NCBI RefSeq assembly: GCF_900099735.1
Contig: NZ_FNDT01000003.1
Location: 62,001 to 126,000, forward strand
DNA length: 64,000 nucleotides
DNA from: Arthrobacter subterraneus
GTDB lineage: Bacteria; Actinomycetota; Actinomycetes; Actinomycetales; Micrococcaceae
Direction: 5' to 3'
Shown here: positions 25,155-33,781 of the stretch, one piece after another
Position numbering within the stretch: the stretch's first letter is position 1
How the letters are laid out: each line of letters begins with the position of its first letter
Translations under genes and position numbers: made by a program
Notes under the pieces: model-generated
The model's input: the letters and a program-made list of their open reading frames with translations, nothing else
Told to the model about the DNA's origin: nothing
Database searches by the model: none

Positions 25155-26180
25155 TCAGCCTTCGGATTTCAGTTCGCGGGCCAGCAGTCGCGGGCCAAGG
25201 TCGTGTACCGACAGGTTCCCCTGAAGTACGGCAACAACACTATCCGTAATCGGCATATAGACCCCCAGCTGGCGCGCGAGGTCCGCCACCGCCTGCGCGG
25301 ATTTAATGCCCTCCGCAGTCTGGTTCATGTGGGCCGTCACCTCGTCCAGGGTGAGCCCCTGGCCGAGCAGCCTGCCGGCGGTGTGATTGCGCGAGAGGGA
25401 GGAGGAACAGGTTGCGATCAGGTCCCCCATGCCGGCGAGCCCGGAGAGGGTCTCAGGTTCTCCGCCCAGAGCGACAGCCAGCCGGGTGGTCTCGGTGAGG
25501 CCGCGCGTGATGACGGAGGCCTTGGTGTTGTCCCCCATCTGCTTGCCTTCGCAGATACCAACCGCGAGGGCAATGACGTTCTTGACGATGCCGCCGATTT
25601 CCACACCGACAACATCAGTGTTGGTGTACGGGCGGAAGTAGGTGGTGGTGCATGCCGCGGCGATCCAGGTGGCCACATCCGCGTCCGGGCATGCGACCAC
25701 TGACGCTGTGGGCTCGCAGCGCGCAATTTCCATGGCCAGGTTGGGCCCCGACACGACAGCGATACGACCCTCCGGCAGCCCGAGTTCCTGCGCGAGCACC
25801 TGGCTCATGCGGTCATCGGTGCCCACCTCCAGGCCCTTCATCAGCGAGACCACCACGGCGTCGGGCGAGATCAGCGGCTTCCAGTCCGACAGCTGCGAAC
25901 GGAGGGACTGCGCCGGCACGGCGATCACCACCACCTCGGCACCCTCAAGAACGGCGGCGACGTCGGTGGAGCAGGTGATGCTGGAAGGCAGCACGGTCTC
26001 CGACAGGTAGCGACTGTTGGTGTGCCGGGTATTGATCTCGTCAGCAATATTCTCGCGGCGCGCCCACAGCCGGATGCTGGTGCCGTGCGGCTCGCCGGCA
26101 TCCGCAAGAATCTTTGCGAACGTGGTACCCCAGCTGCCGGCTCCAAGGACGGCGACGACGGCGGGAGGCCGACGCGTCAC
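25155..26180 (-). CDS. gpsA: Glycerol-3-phosphate dehydrogenase [NAD(P)+]
   Basis: 341 residues. It makes sn-glycerol-3-phosphate from DHAP for phospholipid synthesis. The Rossmann motif GAGSWGTTFAKIL is near the N-terminus, followed by LWARRENIADEINTRHTNSR, SLMKGLEVGTDDRMSQVL, VVSGPNLAMEIARCEPTASV, the catalytic Lys in GGIVKNVIALAVGICEGKQM and GLAGMGDLIATCSSSLSRNH. The start GTG overlaps the plsC stop by four bases (GTGA), so the two are coupled. PlsC uses its product downstream. Confidence 0.96.
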   Translation of the reverse strand: MTRRPPAVVAVLGAGSWGTTFAKILADAGEPHGTSIRLWARRENIADEINTRHTNSRYLSETVLPSSITCSTDVAAVLEGAEVVVIAVPAQSLRSQLSDWKPLISPDAVVVSLMKGLEVGTDDRMSQVLAQELGLPEGRIAVVSGPNLAMEIARCEPTASVVACPDADVATWIAAACTTTYFRPYTNTDVVGVEIGGIVKNVIALAVGICEGKQMGDNTKASVITRGLTETTRLAVALGGEPETLSGLAGMGDLIATCSSSLSRNHTAGRLLGQGLTLDEVTAHMNQTAEGIKSAQAVADLARQLGVYMPITDSVVAVLQGNLSVHDLGPRLLARELKSEG

Positions 26181-26935
26181 TGGCCCTCACCCGCAGGGGA
26201 CTCGAAGTTCCGGCCCACCTGCTTCTGGTTTTTCGCCGCCGGGTCCCAGCGCTCAGCCGGCGGTGTTTCACCGCGCAGCTCGCCGACCAGCTCTGTCAGC
26301 GCATCCATGATCCTGTTGGTTGCCGCATCGAGGGTTGTGCGGGTGATCGGTCCGTCCCTGAACTCCGACAGGTCCACCGGCTTGCCGACGAGCACCCGGG
26401 ACGTCTTGCGGGGGAACAGGTAGAGCCGCTTCGCGTACCGCGGAAAGACCTCGTGCGCTCCCCAATGGGCGATGGGGACAACCGGTGCTCCGGTCTGCAG
26501 TGCCAGACGCGCCGCCCCGGTGCGCCCCTTCATGGGCCACATGTCCGGATCCCGGGTGAGGGTGCCCTCCGGATAGATGATGATTCCGCCGCCGCCCTCG
26601 ATAGCCTCCTTGGCCACATCGAGCGAGCGGTTTGCCCCCGCCGTCGTGCGTTCCACCGGCACCTGCATGGTGGCGCGCAGCACCGCACCCAGGACCGGAA
26701 CCTTGAACAGCGACGCCTTGGCCAGGAAGTGGGGCATCACCTTGTGGTTGTAGAGAAAATGCCCGATCACGATGGGATCGATTTCCGTCACATGGTTGGG
26801 GCAGACAATAAAGCCGGTGTTCCGCGGAAGGTTCTCGGCGCCCTTCCACTCCTTGGACATCATTGCGTTCATCAGCGGCCGGAGGATGACTCCGAGCACC
26901 GCGAAGGTGGCGCGGGACGAGGCGGGTTCAGTCAT
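26177..26935 (-). CDS. plsC: 1-acylglycerol-3-phosphate O-acyltransferase
   Basis: 252 residues. It acylates lysophosphatidate to phosphatidate at the membrane. The acyltransferase motif I is present as CPNHVTEIDPIVIGHF (NHX4D), motif III as IIIYPEGTLTRDPDMWPMKG, and motif IV around APVVPIAHWGAHEVFP. The C-terminal 35 residues after LVGELRGE are charged and probably flexible. It overlaps gpsA by four bases and follows murA after 18 bases, so envelope and lipid precursor genes share one operon. Confidence 0.93.
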   Translation of the reverse strand: MTEPASSRATFAVLGVILRPLMNAMMSKEWKGAENLPRNTGFIVCPNHVTEIDPIVIGHFLYNHKVMPHFLAKASLFKVPVLGAVLRATMQVPVERTTAGANRSLDVAKEAIEGGGGIIIYPEGTLTRDPDMWPMKGRTGAARLALQTGAPVVPIAHWGAHEVFPRYAKRLYLFPRKTSRVLVGKPVDLSEFRDGPITRTTLDAATNRIMDALTELVGELRGETPPAERWDPAAKNQKQVGRNFESPAGEGQ

Positions 26936-26953
26936 GCTGGTGTACGGCCGCGT

Positions 26954-28303
26954 CTAGCGGCCTGTTCCTGCATCTGCCGATTCCGTCACGTCGAAGTCCG
27001 CTCCGAGGCCCTCGAGCTTGTCCTGGAAGCGCTCGTAGCCACGGTTGATCAGCTCGATGCCGGTTACCCGGGAGGTTCCGTTCGCTGCCAGGGCAGCGAT
27101 GAGGTGGCTGAAGCCGCCGCGGAGATCGGGTACGTCGATGTCCGTACCGTGCAGCTGCACCGGGCCGGAGATGACTGCTGAGTGCAGGAAGTTCCGCTGG
27201 CCGAAGCGGCAGGGAACACTGCCGAGGCACTCACGGTGCACCTGGATGTTCGCGCCCATACGCACCAGCGCATCGGTGAAACCGAACCGGTTCTCGTAGA
27301 CGGTTTCGTGGACGATCGAAACGCCCTCGGCCTGCGTCAGCGCAACCACCAGCGGCTGCTGCCAGTCCGTCATGAAGCCCGGGTGGACATCCGTCTCCAG
27401 CACCAGCGGTGAAAGCTTGCCGCCCGGGTGGTAGAAGCGGATGCCGTCATCGGTGACGTCGAAGGCGCCTCCGATTTTGCGGTAGGTGTTCAGGAATGCT
27501 GTGAGGTCCAGCTGACGCGCGCCCTCGACGTAGATGTCGCCGCGGGTGACCAGCGCCGCCGATGCCCAGGACGCGGTTTCGTTGCGGTCGGAGATGGCTT
27601 TGTGGTTGAAGCCGCCAAGTTCCTCGACACCTTCGATCCGGATGGTCCTGTCGGTCTGCACCGTGATGATGGCGCCCATCTTCTGCAGGACGGCGATGAG
27701 GTCCATGATCTCCGGCTCGACGGCGGCACCGCTCAGTTCCGTGATGCCCTCGGCGCGGGTAGCCGTGAGGAGGACCTGCTCGGTGGCTCCGACGCTGGGG
27801 TACGGCAGCTCCAGTTTTGCTCCGTGGAGCCCCTTGGGAGCCGAAATCGAAATTCCGCCCGGACGCTTGTCCACGACGGCACCGAAGTTCCGGAGCACCT
27901 GCAGGTGGTAGTCGATCGGGCGGTCACCGATCTTGCATCCGCCGAGGTCGGGAATGAATGCCTCGCCGATGCTGTGCATGAGCGGGCCGCAGAAAAGGAT
28001 GGGAATCCTGGAGTCCCCGGCGTGGGCGTCGATGTCCTTGGACGCCGCCATCATGGCGTTGGCCGGGTCCATGGTCAGATCACCGGTCACGGGATCCTTG
28101 GTCACCTCGACGCCGTGCAGCTTCAGCAGGCTGGTGACGACATCGACGTCCTTGATTTCAGGGACGTTCCTCAGCACCGACGGTGCGCTTCCCAGCAGCG
28201 CCGCGACCATAGCCTTCGGCACCAGGTTCTTGGCGCCGCGGACGGTCACCTTGCCTGCGAGAGGGACACCACCACGGATTGTCAGAACGCTACCCATGAA
28301 CAC
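26954..28303 (-). CDS. murA: UDP-N-acetylglucosamine 1-carboxyvinyltransferase
   Basis: 449 residues. First committed step of peptidoglycan synthesis: enolpyruvyl transfer from PEP to UDP-GlcNAc. Visible are the N-terminal KNLVPKAMVAALL block, and the PEP/fosfomycin Cys at about residue 123 in DLGGCKIGDRPIDYH. The Cys (not Asp as in mycobacteria) predicts intrinsic fosfomycin susceptibility at target level. Later blocks are SVGATEQVLLTATRAEGITE and GFMTDWQQPLVVALTQAEG. The start is GTG 28303, five bases after GAAGGA; an ATG two codons later has poorer spacing. The upstream gap to leuD is 252 bases and contains its probable promoter. Confidence 0.96.
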   Translation of the reverse strand: MFMGSVLTIRGGVPLAGKVTVRGAKNLVPKAMVAALLGSAPSVLRNVPEIKDVDVVTSLLKLHGVEVTKDPVTGDLTMDPANAMMAASKDIDAHAGDSRIPILFCGPLMHSIGEAFIPDLGGCKIGDRPIDYHLQVLRNFGAVVDKRPGGISISAPKGLHGAKLELPYPSVGATEQVLLTATRAEGITELSGAAVEPEIMDLIAVLQKMGAIITVQTDRTIRIEGVEELGGFNHKAISDRNETASWASAALVTRGDIYVEGARQLDLTAFLNTYRKIGGAFDVTDDGIRFYHPGGKLSPLVLETDVHPGFMTDWQQPLVVALTQAEGVSIVHETVYENRFGFTDALVRMGANIQVHRECLGSVPCRFGQRNFLHSAVISGPVQLHGTDIDVPDLRGGFSHLIAALAANGTSRVTGIELINRGYERFQDKLEGLGADFDVTESADAGTGR

Positions 28304-28399
28304 CTATTTCCTTCAACGTGTAAGCCCCAACAGCAGATAAGACTCCTGCTAAGCATAGGAGCTACTGTTACCAGACTGAAATACCGACGCCGGCCGCAC

Positions 28400-28437
28400 G
28401 GGGCCGTGTTGGACCGGACTGGGGCCGGTACGGCCCC
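28400..28437 (-). terminator. Hairpin downstream of leuD
   Basis: GGGGCCGT and ACGGCCCC enclose an inner ACCGG/CCGGT pair with a 5-nt bulge. It lies about 120 bases past the leuD stop and before murA on the same strand, so it probably separates the two units. Confidence 0.5.
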
Positions 28438-28555
28438 TCAGAGGGTGCAAACAGCGCGGTTCCACCCAGCATTCCGCTCGCGGTGCGTGATCTTGCTTGC
28501 ACCGGCCTTCCTGCAGTGCGTTGCCCGCAGTACGTTGCCTGCACGGGCGGCCAGG

Positions 28556-29155
28556 CTAGGTGCGGGCGGGCAGCGTGGTGGGTTTGAATCCGGGTCGCGT
28601 GGCTTCGTACGCGGTGATGGCCTCCTCATGGCGCAGGGTCAGTCCGATGTCATCGAGACCTTCCAGGAGGCGCCACCGCGTGTAGTCGTCAATCTGGAAG
28701 GGGGCGACGATGGAGCCGCACGTCACCAGGCGCGCCTCGAGGTCAACGGTGATCTCCGTGCCCGGATGGTTTTCCAGTTCCTTCCAGATCAGCTCGATGT
28801 CGTCCTGGGCCACCTGCGCGGCGACGAGGCCCTGCTTGCCCGAGTTCCCGCGGAAGATGTCGGCGAAACGGGAGGAAAGTACCGCCCTGAAGCCGAAGTC
28901 CTTCAGCGCCCATACTGCGTGTTCCCGGGAGGAACCCGTGGCGAAGTCGGGTCCGGCGACCAGCACCGACCCGCGGTTGAACGGTTCCCGGTTCAGGATG
29001 AAGTTTTCGTCCTTCCGCCAGGCAGCGAACAGGGCGTCCTCGAAGCCGGTCCGCGTGATCCGCTTGAGGTAGACCGCAGGGATGATCTGGTCGGTGTCCA
29101 CATTGCTCTGCCGCAGCGGAACGCCGATGCCGGTATGGGTGGTGATCTTTTCCAT
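28556..29155 (-). CDS. leuD: 3-isopropylmalate dehydratase small subunit
   Basis: 199 residues. With LeuC it isomerises 2- to 3-isopropylmalate in leucine synthesis. Recognisable are [40 protein letters not shown] (substrate-binding loop), and [21 protein letters not shown] chose ATG 29155, which follows AAGGAGCACC; the frame is open 75 codons upstream inside leuC, but that is antisense-like noise. It lies 37 bases downstream of leuC. Confidence 0.96.
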   Translation of the reverse strand: MEKITTHTGIGVPLRQSNVDTDQIIPAVYLKRITRTGFEDALFAAWRKDENFILNREPFNRGSVLVAGPDFATGSSREHAVWALKDFGFRAVLSSRFADIFRGNSGKQGLVAAQVAQDDIELIWKELENHPGTEITVDLEARLVTCGSIVAPFQIDDYTRWRLLEGLDDIGLTLRHEEAITAYEATRPGFKPTTLPART

Positions 29156-29192
29156 GGTGCTCCTTATGAGGGTGTGCCCCTCGTGCAAAGTG

Positions 29193-30665
29193 TCAGGCAG
29201 CGTGGCTGGTGGTGCCGTCGTCGGCGGGCAGTGCCGCTGCCGGCGGTACGGGGTCCAGGTCTGAAGGGGAACTGAGGGTGCCGCGCACCGCGGTGGCGGC
29301 AGCCACCACCGGCGAGACGAGGTGCGTGCGACCGCCCTTGCCCTGCCGCCCCTCGAAGTTGCGGTTCGACGTGGACGCACACCGCTCTCCCGGCGCCAGT
29401 TGGTCCGGGTTCATGCCCAGGCACATTGAGCATCCGGCGAAACGCCATTCGGCGCCGAAATCCTTGAAAACCTTGTCCAGACCCTCAGCTTCCGCCTCAA
29501 GACGCACGCGGGCGGATCCGGGCACCACCATCATGCGGATGTTTGGATCCTTCTGCCGTCCGCGGATGATGTCCGCGGCGAGCCGCAGATCCTCAACGCG
29601 GCTGTTGGTGCAGGAACCGAGGAAGACAGTATCCACCCGGATGTCCTTCATCGGCGTACCGGCCTCGAGGGCCATGTAATCGAGCGCGCGCTTGCAGGCC
29701 GCCTTTTCATTCTCGTCAGCGAAGTCATCGGGAGCCGGCACAGACTGGCTGAGCGACACGCCCTGACCCGGGTTGGTTCCCCAGGTGACAAAGGGCTCGA
29801 GCTCATTGGCATCGAGGAAGACCTCTGCATCAAAGGTGGCGTCGTCATCCGTCCGCAGTGTCCGCCAGTACTCGACGGCGGCATCCCAGTCAGCTCCCTG
29901 TGGTGCATGAGGGCGGCCCAGCAGGTACTCGAACGTTGTCTCGTCCGGAGCAACCATTCCGGCGCGTGCCCCGGCCTCGATGGACATGTTGCAGATGGTC
30001 ATGCGCGCGTCCATGGACAGTGCCCTGATCGCCGAGCCGCGGTACTCCAGGACGTAGCCCTGGCCTCCGCCGGTGCCGATCTTGGCGATCACGGCGAGGA
30101 TGATGTCCTTGGACGTCACACCTGGCTTGAGGGTTCCCTCGACATTGATTGCCATGGTCTTGAACGGTGTCAGCGGCAGCGTCTGGGTGGCCATGACATG
30201 CTCCACCTCCGAGGTGCCGATGCCCATGGCCAGTGAGCCGAAGGCGCCGTGGGTCGAGGTGTGCGAATCACCGCAGACCACTGTCATGCCGGGCTGGGTC
30301 AGGCCGAGCTGCGGGCCGATGATGTGCACGATCCCCTGCTGTGCGTCCCCCAGGGAATGCAGCCGGACGCCGAACTCCCTGCAGTTCGCGCGGAGAGTCT
30401 CGATCTGCGTGCGGCTGGTGGGATCGGCGATGGGACGGTCGATGTTGATCGTCGGGGTGTTGTGGTCCTCGGTGGCGATCGTCAGGTCAGGCCGCCGAAG
30501 CTTCCTGCCGGCCAGGCGAAGTCCCTCAAAGGCCTGCGGCGAGGTCACCTCGTGAACGAGGTGCAGATCGATGTAGAGCAGGTCGGGTTCGGCCTGGCCG
30601 TTGACGACCTCCCCCCTGCGCACAATATGCGATTCCCAGACTTTCTCTGCGAGCGTCTTGCCCAT
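29193..30665 (-). CDS. leuC: 3-isopropylmalate dehydratase large subunit
   Basis: 490 residues, full length. Catalytic [4Fe-4S] subunit of isopropylmalate isomerase. The three cluster Cys are in [14 protein letters not shown] and [14 protein letters not shown]; other aconitase signatures are [20 protein letters not shown], and [20 protein letters not shown]. It starts [15 protein letters not shown] at ATG 30665. The gene diverges from the NdgR-like regulator with a 115-base intergenic region containing a perfect dyad. It is followed by leuD. Confidence 0.97.
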   Translation of the reverse strand: MGKTLAEKVWESHIVRRGEVVNGQAEPDLLYIDLHLVHEVTSPQAFEGLRLAGRKLRRPDLTIATEDHNTPTINIDRPIADPTSRTQIETLRANCREFGVRLHSLGDAQQGIVHIIGPQLGLTQPGMTVVCGDSHTSTHGAFGSLAMGIGTSEVEHVMATQTLPLTPFKTMAINVEGTLKPGVTSKDIILAVIAKIGTGGGQGYVLEYRGSAIRALSMDARMTICNMSIEAGARAGMVAPDETTFEYLLGRPHAPQGADWDAAVEYWRTLRTDDDATFDAEVFLDANELEPFVTWGTNPGQGVSLSQSVPAPDDFADENEKAACKRALDYMALEAGTPMKDIRVDTVFLGSCTNSRVEDLRLAADIIRGRQKDPNIRMMVVPGSARVRLEAEAEGLDKVFKDFGAEWRFAGCSMCLGMNPDQLAPGERCASTSNRNFEGRQGKGGRTHLVSPVVAAATAVRGTLSSPSDLDPVPPAAALPADDGTTSHAA

Positions 30666-30748
30666 GGCCGGTTCCTCCGCGTGCCTTCGTGTGGATCTTC
30701 CAATAACTGAAGCAGGAGGGCTTCGGTGCGCGCCACCCCAATCACTTG

Positions 30749-30767
30749 CGTCTCAGATAATGAGACG
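30749..30767. promoter_or_regulatory. Probable NdgR-type operator between leuC and its regulator
   Basis: CGTCTCA, 5 bases, TGAGACG: a perfect 7-bp inverted repeat in the divergent leuC/ndgR region, 14 bases before the regulator's ATG. IclR regulators of this group bind such dyads near leuCD. Confidence 0.6.
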
Positions 30768-30780
30768 GCAATATCAAGTT

Positions 30781-31500
30781 ATGGACAATTCTAGTGGCGT
30801 CGGCGTGATTGATAAAGCGGCTCTTGTACTCGACGCGCTGGAGGCCGGTCCCACGACGCTCGCCCAGCTCGTGACTTCCACCGGTCTGGCGCGCCCCACC
30901 GTGCATCGGCTTGCCCTGGCCCTTGTCCACCACCGGCTGGTCAGCAGGGACATGCAGGGCCGCTTTGTGCTGGGAAGCCGGCTTGTTGAACTTGCGTCCG
31001 CCGCCGGCGAGGACCGGTTGATCGCCTCCGCAGGACCGGTCCTCCTCCAGCTGCGGGATGCGACCGGCGAGAGCGCGCAGCTCTTCCGGCGGCAGGGTGA
31101 TGCCCGTGTCTGTGTTGCATCCGCAGAACGTCCGATCGGTCTCCGCGACACCATCCCGGTGGGAACACAGCTGTCCATGCGAGCCGGCTCGGCCGCACAG
31201 TGTCTTCTCGCCTGGGAGGACCATGACCGGCTGCTCAAGGGCCTGCAGAACGCGCGTTTCACGCCTACTGTCCTGGCCGGCGTGCGGCGTCGTGGCTGGG
31301 CACAGAGCCTCGGGGAACGGGAGGCCGGCGTGGCCTCGGTGTCCGCTCCGGTGCGCGGACCGTCGGGGCGTGTGATCGCTGCAGTTTCAATCTCCGGTCC
31401 CATCGAGCGCCTGACCCGGCAACCCGGACGGATCCATGCCGAAGTTGTGGTGAACGCCGCGCAGCAGCTCACCAATGCGGTCAGCAAGTCCGCCGAGTAA
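30781..31500 (+). CDS. ndgR: IclR-family regulator, NdgR-like
   Basis: 239 residues. N-terminal winged helix (VIDKAALVLDALEAGPTTLA, TGLARPTVHRLALALVHHRL) and C-terminal IclR effector domain (GDARVCVASAERPIGLRDTI, AQCLLAWEDHDRLL, GVASVSAPVRGPSGRVIAAV). The start MDNSSGVGVIDKAA is nearly identical in position and wording to Streptomyces NdgR, which controls leucine and other amino acid genes, and like that gene it diverges from leuCD. No Shine-Dalgarno precedes ATG 30781, so the message may be leaderless or nearly so. Other branched-chain genes in this window may belong to its regulon (inference). Confidence 0.92.
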   Translation: MDNSSGVGVIDKAALVLDALEAGPTTLAQLVTSTGLARPTVHRLALALVHHRLVSRDMQGRFVLGSRLVELASAAGEDRLIASAGPVLLQLRDATGESAQLFRRQGDARVCVASAERPIGLRDTIPVGTQLSMRAGSAAQCLLAWEDHDRLLKGLQNARFTPTVLAGVRRRGWAQSLGEREAGVASVSAPVRGPSGRVIAAVSISGPIERLTRQPGRIHAEVVVNAAQQLTNAVSKSAE

Positions 31501-31519
31501 CGGAAATTTCGCGCACCTC

Positions 31520-31548
31520 TGGCGGCTTTCCAGTCGTAGAAGCCGCCA
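31520..31548. terminator. Hairpin after ndgR
   Basis: TGGCGGCTT, an 11-nt loop, AAGCCGCCA: a 9-bp stem 20 bases past the ndgR stop and before the DUF1697 gene. No U tract. Confidence 0.5.
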
Positions 31549-31591
31549 AATCTGCACAAAATTTGGGGAATGACGGCGTTACGCTGTGGCC

Positions 31592-32122
31592 ATGGCCAGA
31601 TACGCGGTGTTCCTCAGGGGCGTGAATATTGGCGGAATCACGATCAGATCCGCGGAGCTCCGACAGGCATTCGAGTCCCTCCCCGTCTCAGGGGTGAAGA
31701 CCCTGCTCGCCTCCGGGAATGTGGTCTGCACCAGCGGCCTCACCGCTGATGAGCTGAAGTCCAACAGCGAACAGCTCCTCCGGGAGCGGTTCGGATATGA
31801 CGCCTGGGTGGTGGTGCTGGAGTTCCGCACGCTGGAGGGCATTGTTGCGCAGTGTTCCTTCCCTCCGGACGATCCCGCCAGGCATACCTACCTCACGCTC
31901 TTTTCGGATCCGGCAGCCCTGGACGAAATGCTTGAGTTTGCTCGTTCTGCCGGCGAGCCGTGCCAGGCCCTGGACTCAACAGCGCTCGCCTGGCAGGCAC
32001 CCAAGGGAGGCACACTGGACAGCCCGCTCAATGCCTTCTCCAACCGCGCACGGATCCGCAGCACAACAACCACCCGCAACCTGCGGACCGTTCTCAAGGT
32101 ACTCGCAGCTCTTCGGGAATGA
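31592..32122 (+). CDS. DUF1697 family protein
   Basis: 176 residues. Matches DUF1697: opening MARYAVFLRGVNIGGITI, middle VKTLLASGNVVCTSGLTADE, and end NAFSNRARIRSTTTTRNLRT. These proteins are widespread in Actinobacteria, of ferredoxin-like fold, with no known activity. I chose ATG 31592; an in-frame GTG lies two codons earlier. The stop (31122+1000 region, 32122) abuts the stop of the convergent GTPase gene with no spacer. Confidence 0.9.
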   Translation: MARYAVFLRGVNIGGITIRSAELRQAFESLPVSGVKTLLASGNVVCTSGLTADELKSNSEQLLRERFGYDAWVVVLEFRTLEGIVAQCSFPPDDPARHTYLTLFSDPAALDEMLEFARSAGEPCQALDSTALAWQAPKGGTLDSPLNAFSNRARIRSTTTTRNLRTVLKVLAALRE

Positions 32123-33781
32123 CTACCGGCGTGCACCCGCGGTGTGCACGGCGCGCACAAAGCCGTTGTAACGGTCTATCTCCGCCGCCACGGGCCCGAC
32201 GGCCACCGCATCCGTGGTCTCGCCGATCGACCCAACCAGCCGGCGTCGTACGCGCTTTCCGCGCCTGCGCGCCCCAAGCCGCGCCAGCGCCGCGCACAGA
32301 ATGCCGAGTGCAATACCGGCAGCCACTCCCCCGAGTGCCAGCAGGGTCGGGACCGGGATCCCTTCGACGGTCGGCGACTCGGGCACCGGGAACTGCAGGA
32401 ACGCCAGGCCCGCCAGCAGGGCGAGCCAGCCGATACCAACCACCATGGCGGCGAGGAAGAGCCATTGCAGCACTCCCGCAACCGGCCACCACCAGGCGCG
32501 GGACCCTGACTGGAAGTCAGTGCGGGCAACGGCTTCATCCAGCCGCTCGAGCAGTTCCGGCTCAGGGCTCCTCGCGGCATCCCTGATGGCCGTGCGCCAT
32601 GGCTCCACCGCGCCGGAGGAAAGCTCTTCACCGAAGGTGCGCAGCGCCCGGTCGACGGAGGCGCGCTGGGCGGGTCCGGGTTCCGGCAGGGAGGTTCGAC
32701 CCACGAAGTCCCCCACGTCGCTGCGCCGGAGGTTCAGCCGCCGTAGCGGGTCGGCACGGAGTTTTCCGAGCCAGCGCGTCACCGGCCACCCGGTGACGGA
32801 GTGGGCATCCCGGCGGTAGGAACGTACGACGGCGTCAATCACCGCATCGGCGCCGGTCGCCCCGGCCAGGCGGTCCGCCAGCGCGGTGCGGGTTGTCTTT
32901 GACGGGCCCGCCAGTTCGGGTCCGGTGAACCGGCGGAGGGATTCGACCGCTACGTCGACGTCCGCGGACAGCCGCCCGGTTGCGGCTTCCTTGCGGCGGA
33001 CGATAGCGCGGATTTCCTCCGCGAGGCCATCCAGGCCCCTCCCGGTGACGGCGGAAATAGCGTGCACCACCGCGGAACCGTGTCCTTCGGCAGCGAGGAT
33101 CCCCTTCAGCGACCGGTTCACCTGCGTGAGGTCGGCCTCGGAGAGCCTGTCGGACTGGTTCAGCGCCACCAGGATGACGGACTCATGGGTTGCCAGCGGT
33201 TCCAGGAACTCCCGGTGCAGCGCAGCGTCGGCATACTTCTGCGGGTCCGTGACCCACAGCAGCACGTCCACCTGGCCCGCGAGCCGCTCCACGATGGCAC
33301 GATGGCCGAGCGCGGTCGAATCGAAGTCAGGCAGGTCGAGCAGGATCAGTCCACCCTCGACACCCTCGTTCGGGTTCCCCCGGCGCCCGTTGCGCGCGGG
33401 AACCAGCAGCGGCGCACCGTCGGGCATGACGTGCCGGTTCTGTACCTGGAGCCAGTCGAGGAGGTCGGCGCTGCCCTCCTCGCCCCAGATCACGGCCAGT
33501 GGTTCAGCGGTGGTAGGCCGGCGGGCGGTGACGCGCGCAAGGTCCGTCCCCGTCAGCGCATTCAGCAGCGATGACTTTCCGCTGCCCGTCGGTCCGAAGA
33601 TTCCGACGACGGTATGCGCCGCGGAGAGCGACCTGCGTGAGCTCGCGCGGTCGAGGACGTCATAGACGGCGCCGAGTTGGTCTTCATCGACCCGGCCCTC
33701 GGCGAGTTCGCGGGCCTCGTTGACGGCCTCGAGGCGTTCCTGGAGGCGGGACGATGACGCCGCCCCGCGGTGACGGCTCAC
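32123..33781 (-). CDS. Dynamin-like/YfjP-type GTPase with C-terminal membrane segments (B partner)
   Basis: 552 residues. P-loop GPTGSGKSSLLNALTG near residue 64, G3-like LLDLPDFDST, and G4 as ALNQSDR (NQSD in place of NKxD). A helical middle region follows, then a Trp-rich membrane entry (WWWPVAGVLQWLFLAAMVVG) and a second hydrophobic hairpin near PTLLALGGVAAGIALGIL. The layout resembles the bacterial dynamin-like pairs, such as DynA/DynB in Streptomyces, that sit at the membrane during division. Its GTG start overlaps the upstream partner's stop by four bases, so the two proteins are made in a coupled way. A specific cellular role is not shown by sequence. Confidence 0.82.
   Translation of the reverse strand: MSRHRGAASSSRLQERLEAVNEARELAEGRVDEDQLGAVYDVLDRASSRRSLSAAHTVVGIFGPTGSGKSSLLNALTGTDLARVTARRPTTAEPLAVIWGEEGSADLLDWLQVQNRHVMPDGAPLLVPARNGRRGNPNEGVEGGLILLDLPDFDSTALGHRAIVERLAGQVDVLLWVTDPQKYADAALHREFLEPLATHESVILVALNQSDRLSEADLTQVNRSLKGILAAEGHGSAVVHAISAVTGRGLDGLAEEIRAIVRRKEAATGRLSADVDVAVESLRRFTGPELAGPSKTTRTALADRLAGATGADAVIDAVVRSYRRDAHSVTGWPVTRWLGKLRADPLRRLNLRRSDVGDFVGRTSLPEPGPAQRASVDRALRTFGEELSSGAVEPWRTAIRDAARSPEPELLERLDEAVARTDFQSGSRAWWWPVAGVLQWLFLAAMVVGIGWLALLAGLAFLQFPVPESPTVEGIPVPTLLALGGVAAGIALGILCAALARLGARRRGKRVRRRLVGSIGETTDAVAVGPVAAEIDRYNGFVRAVHTAGARR

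Noticed and set aside
27428-29275. Open frame of 615 codons on the plus strand across murA and leuD
   Set aside because: Antisense to two clear housekeeping genes and spans their intergenic gap; no domain signature.
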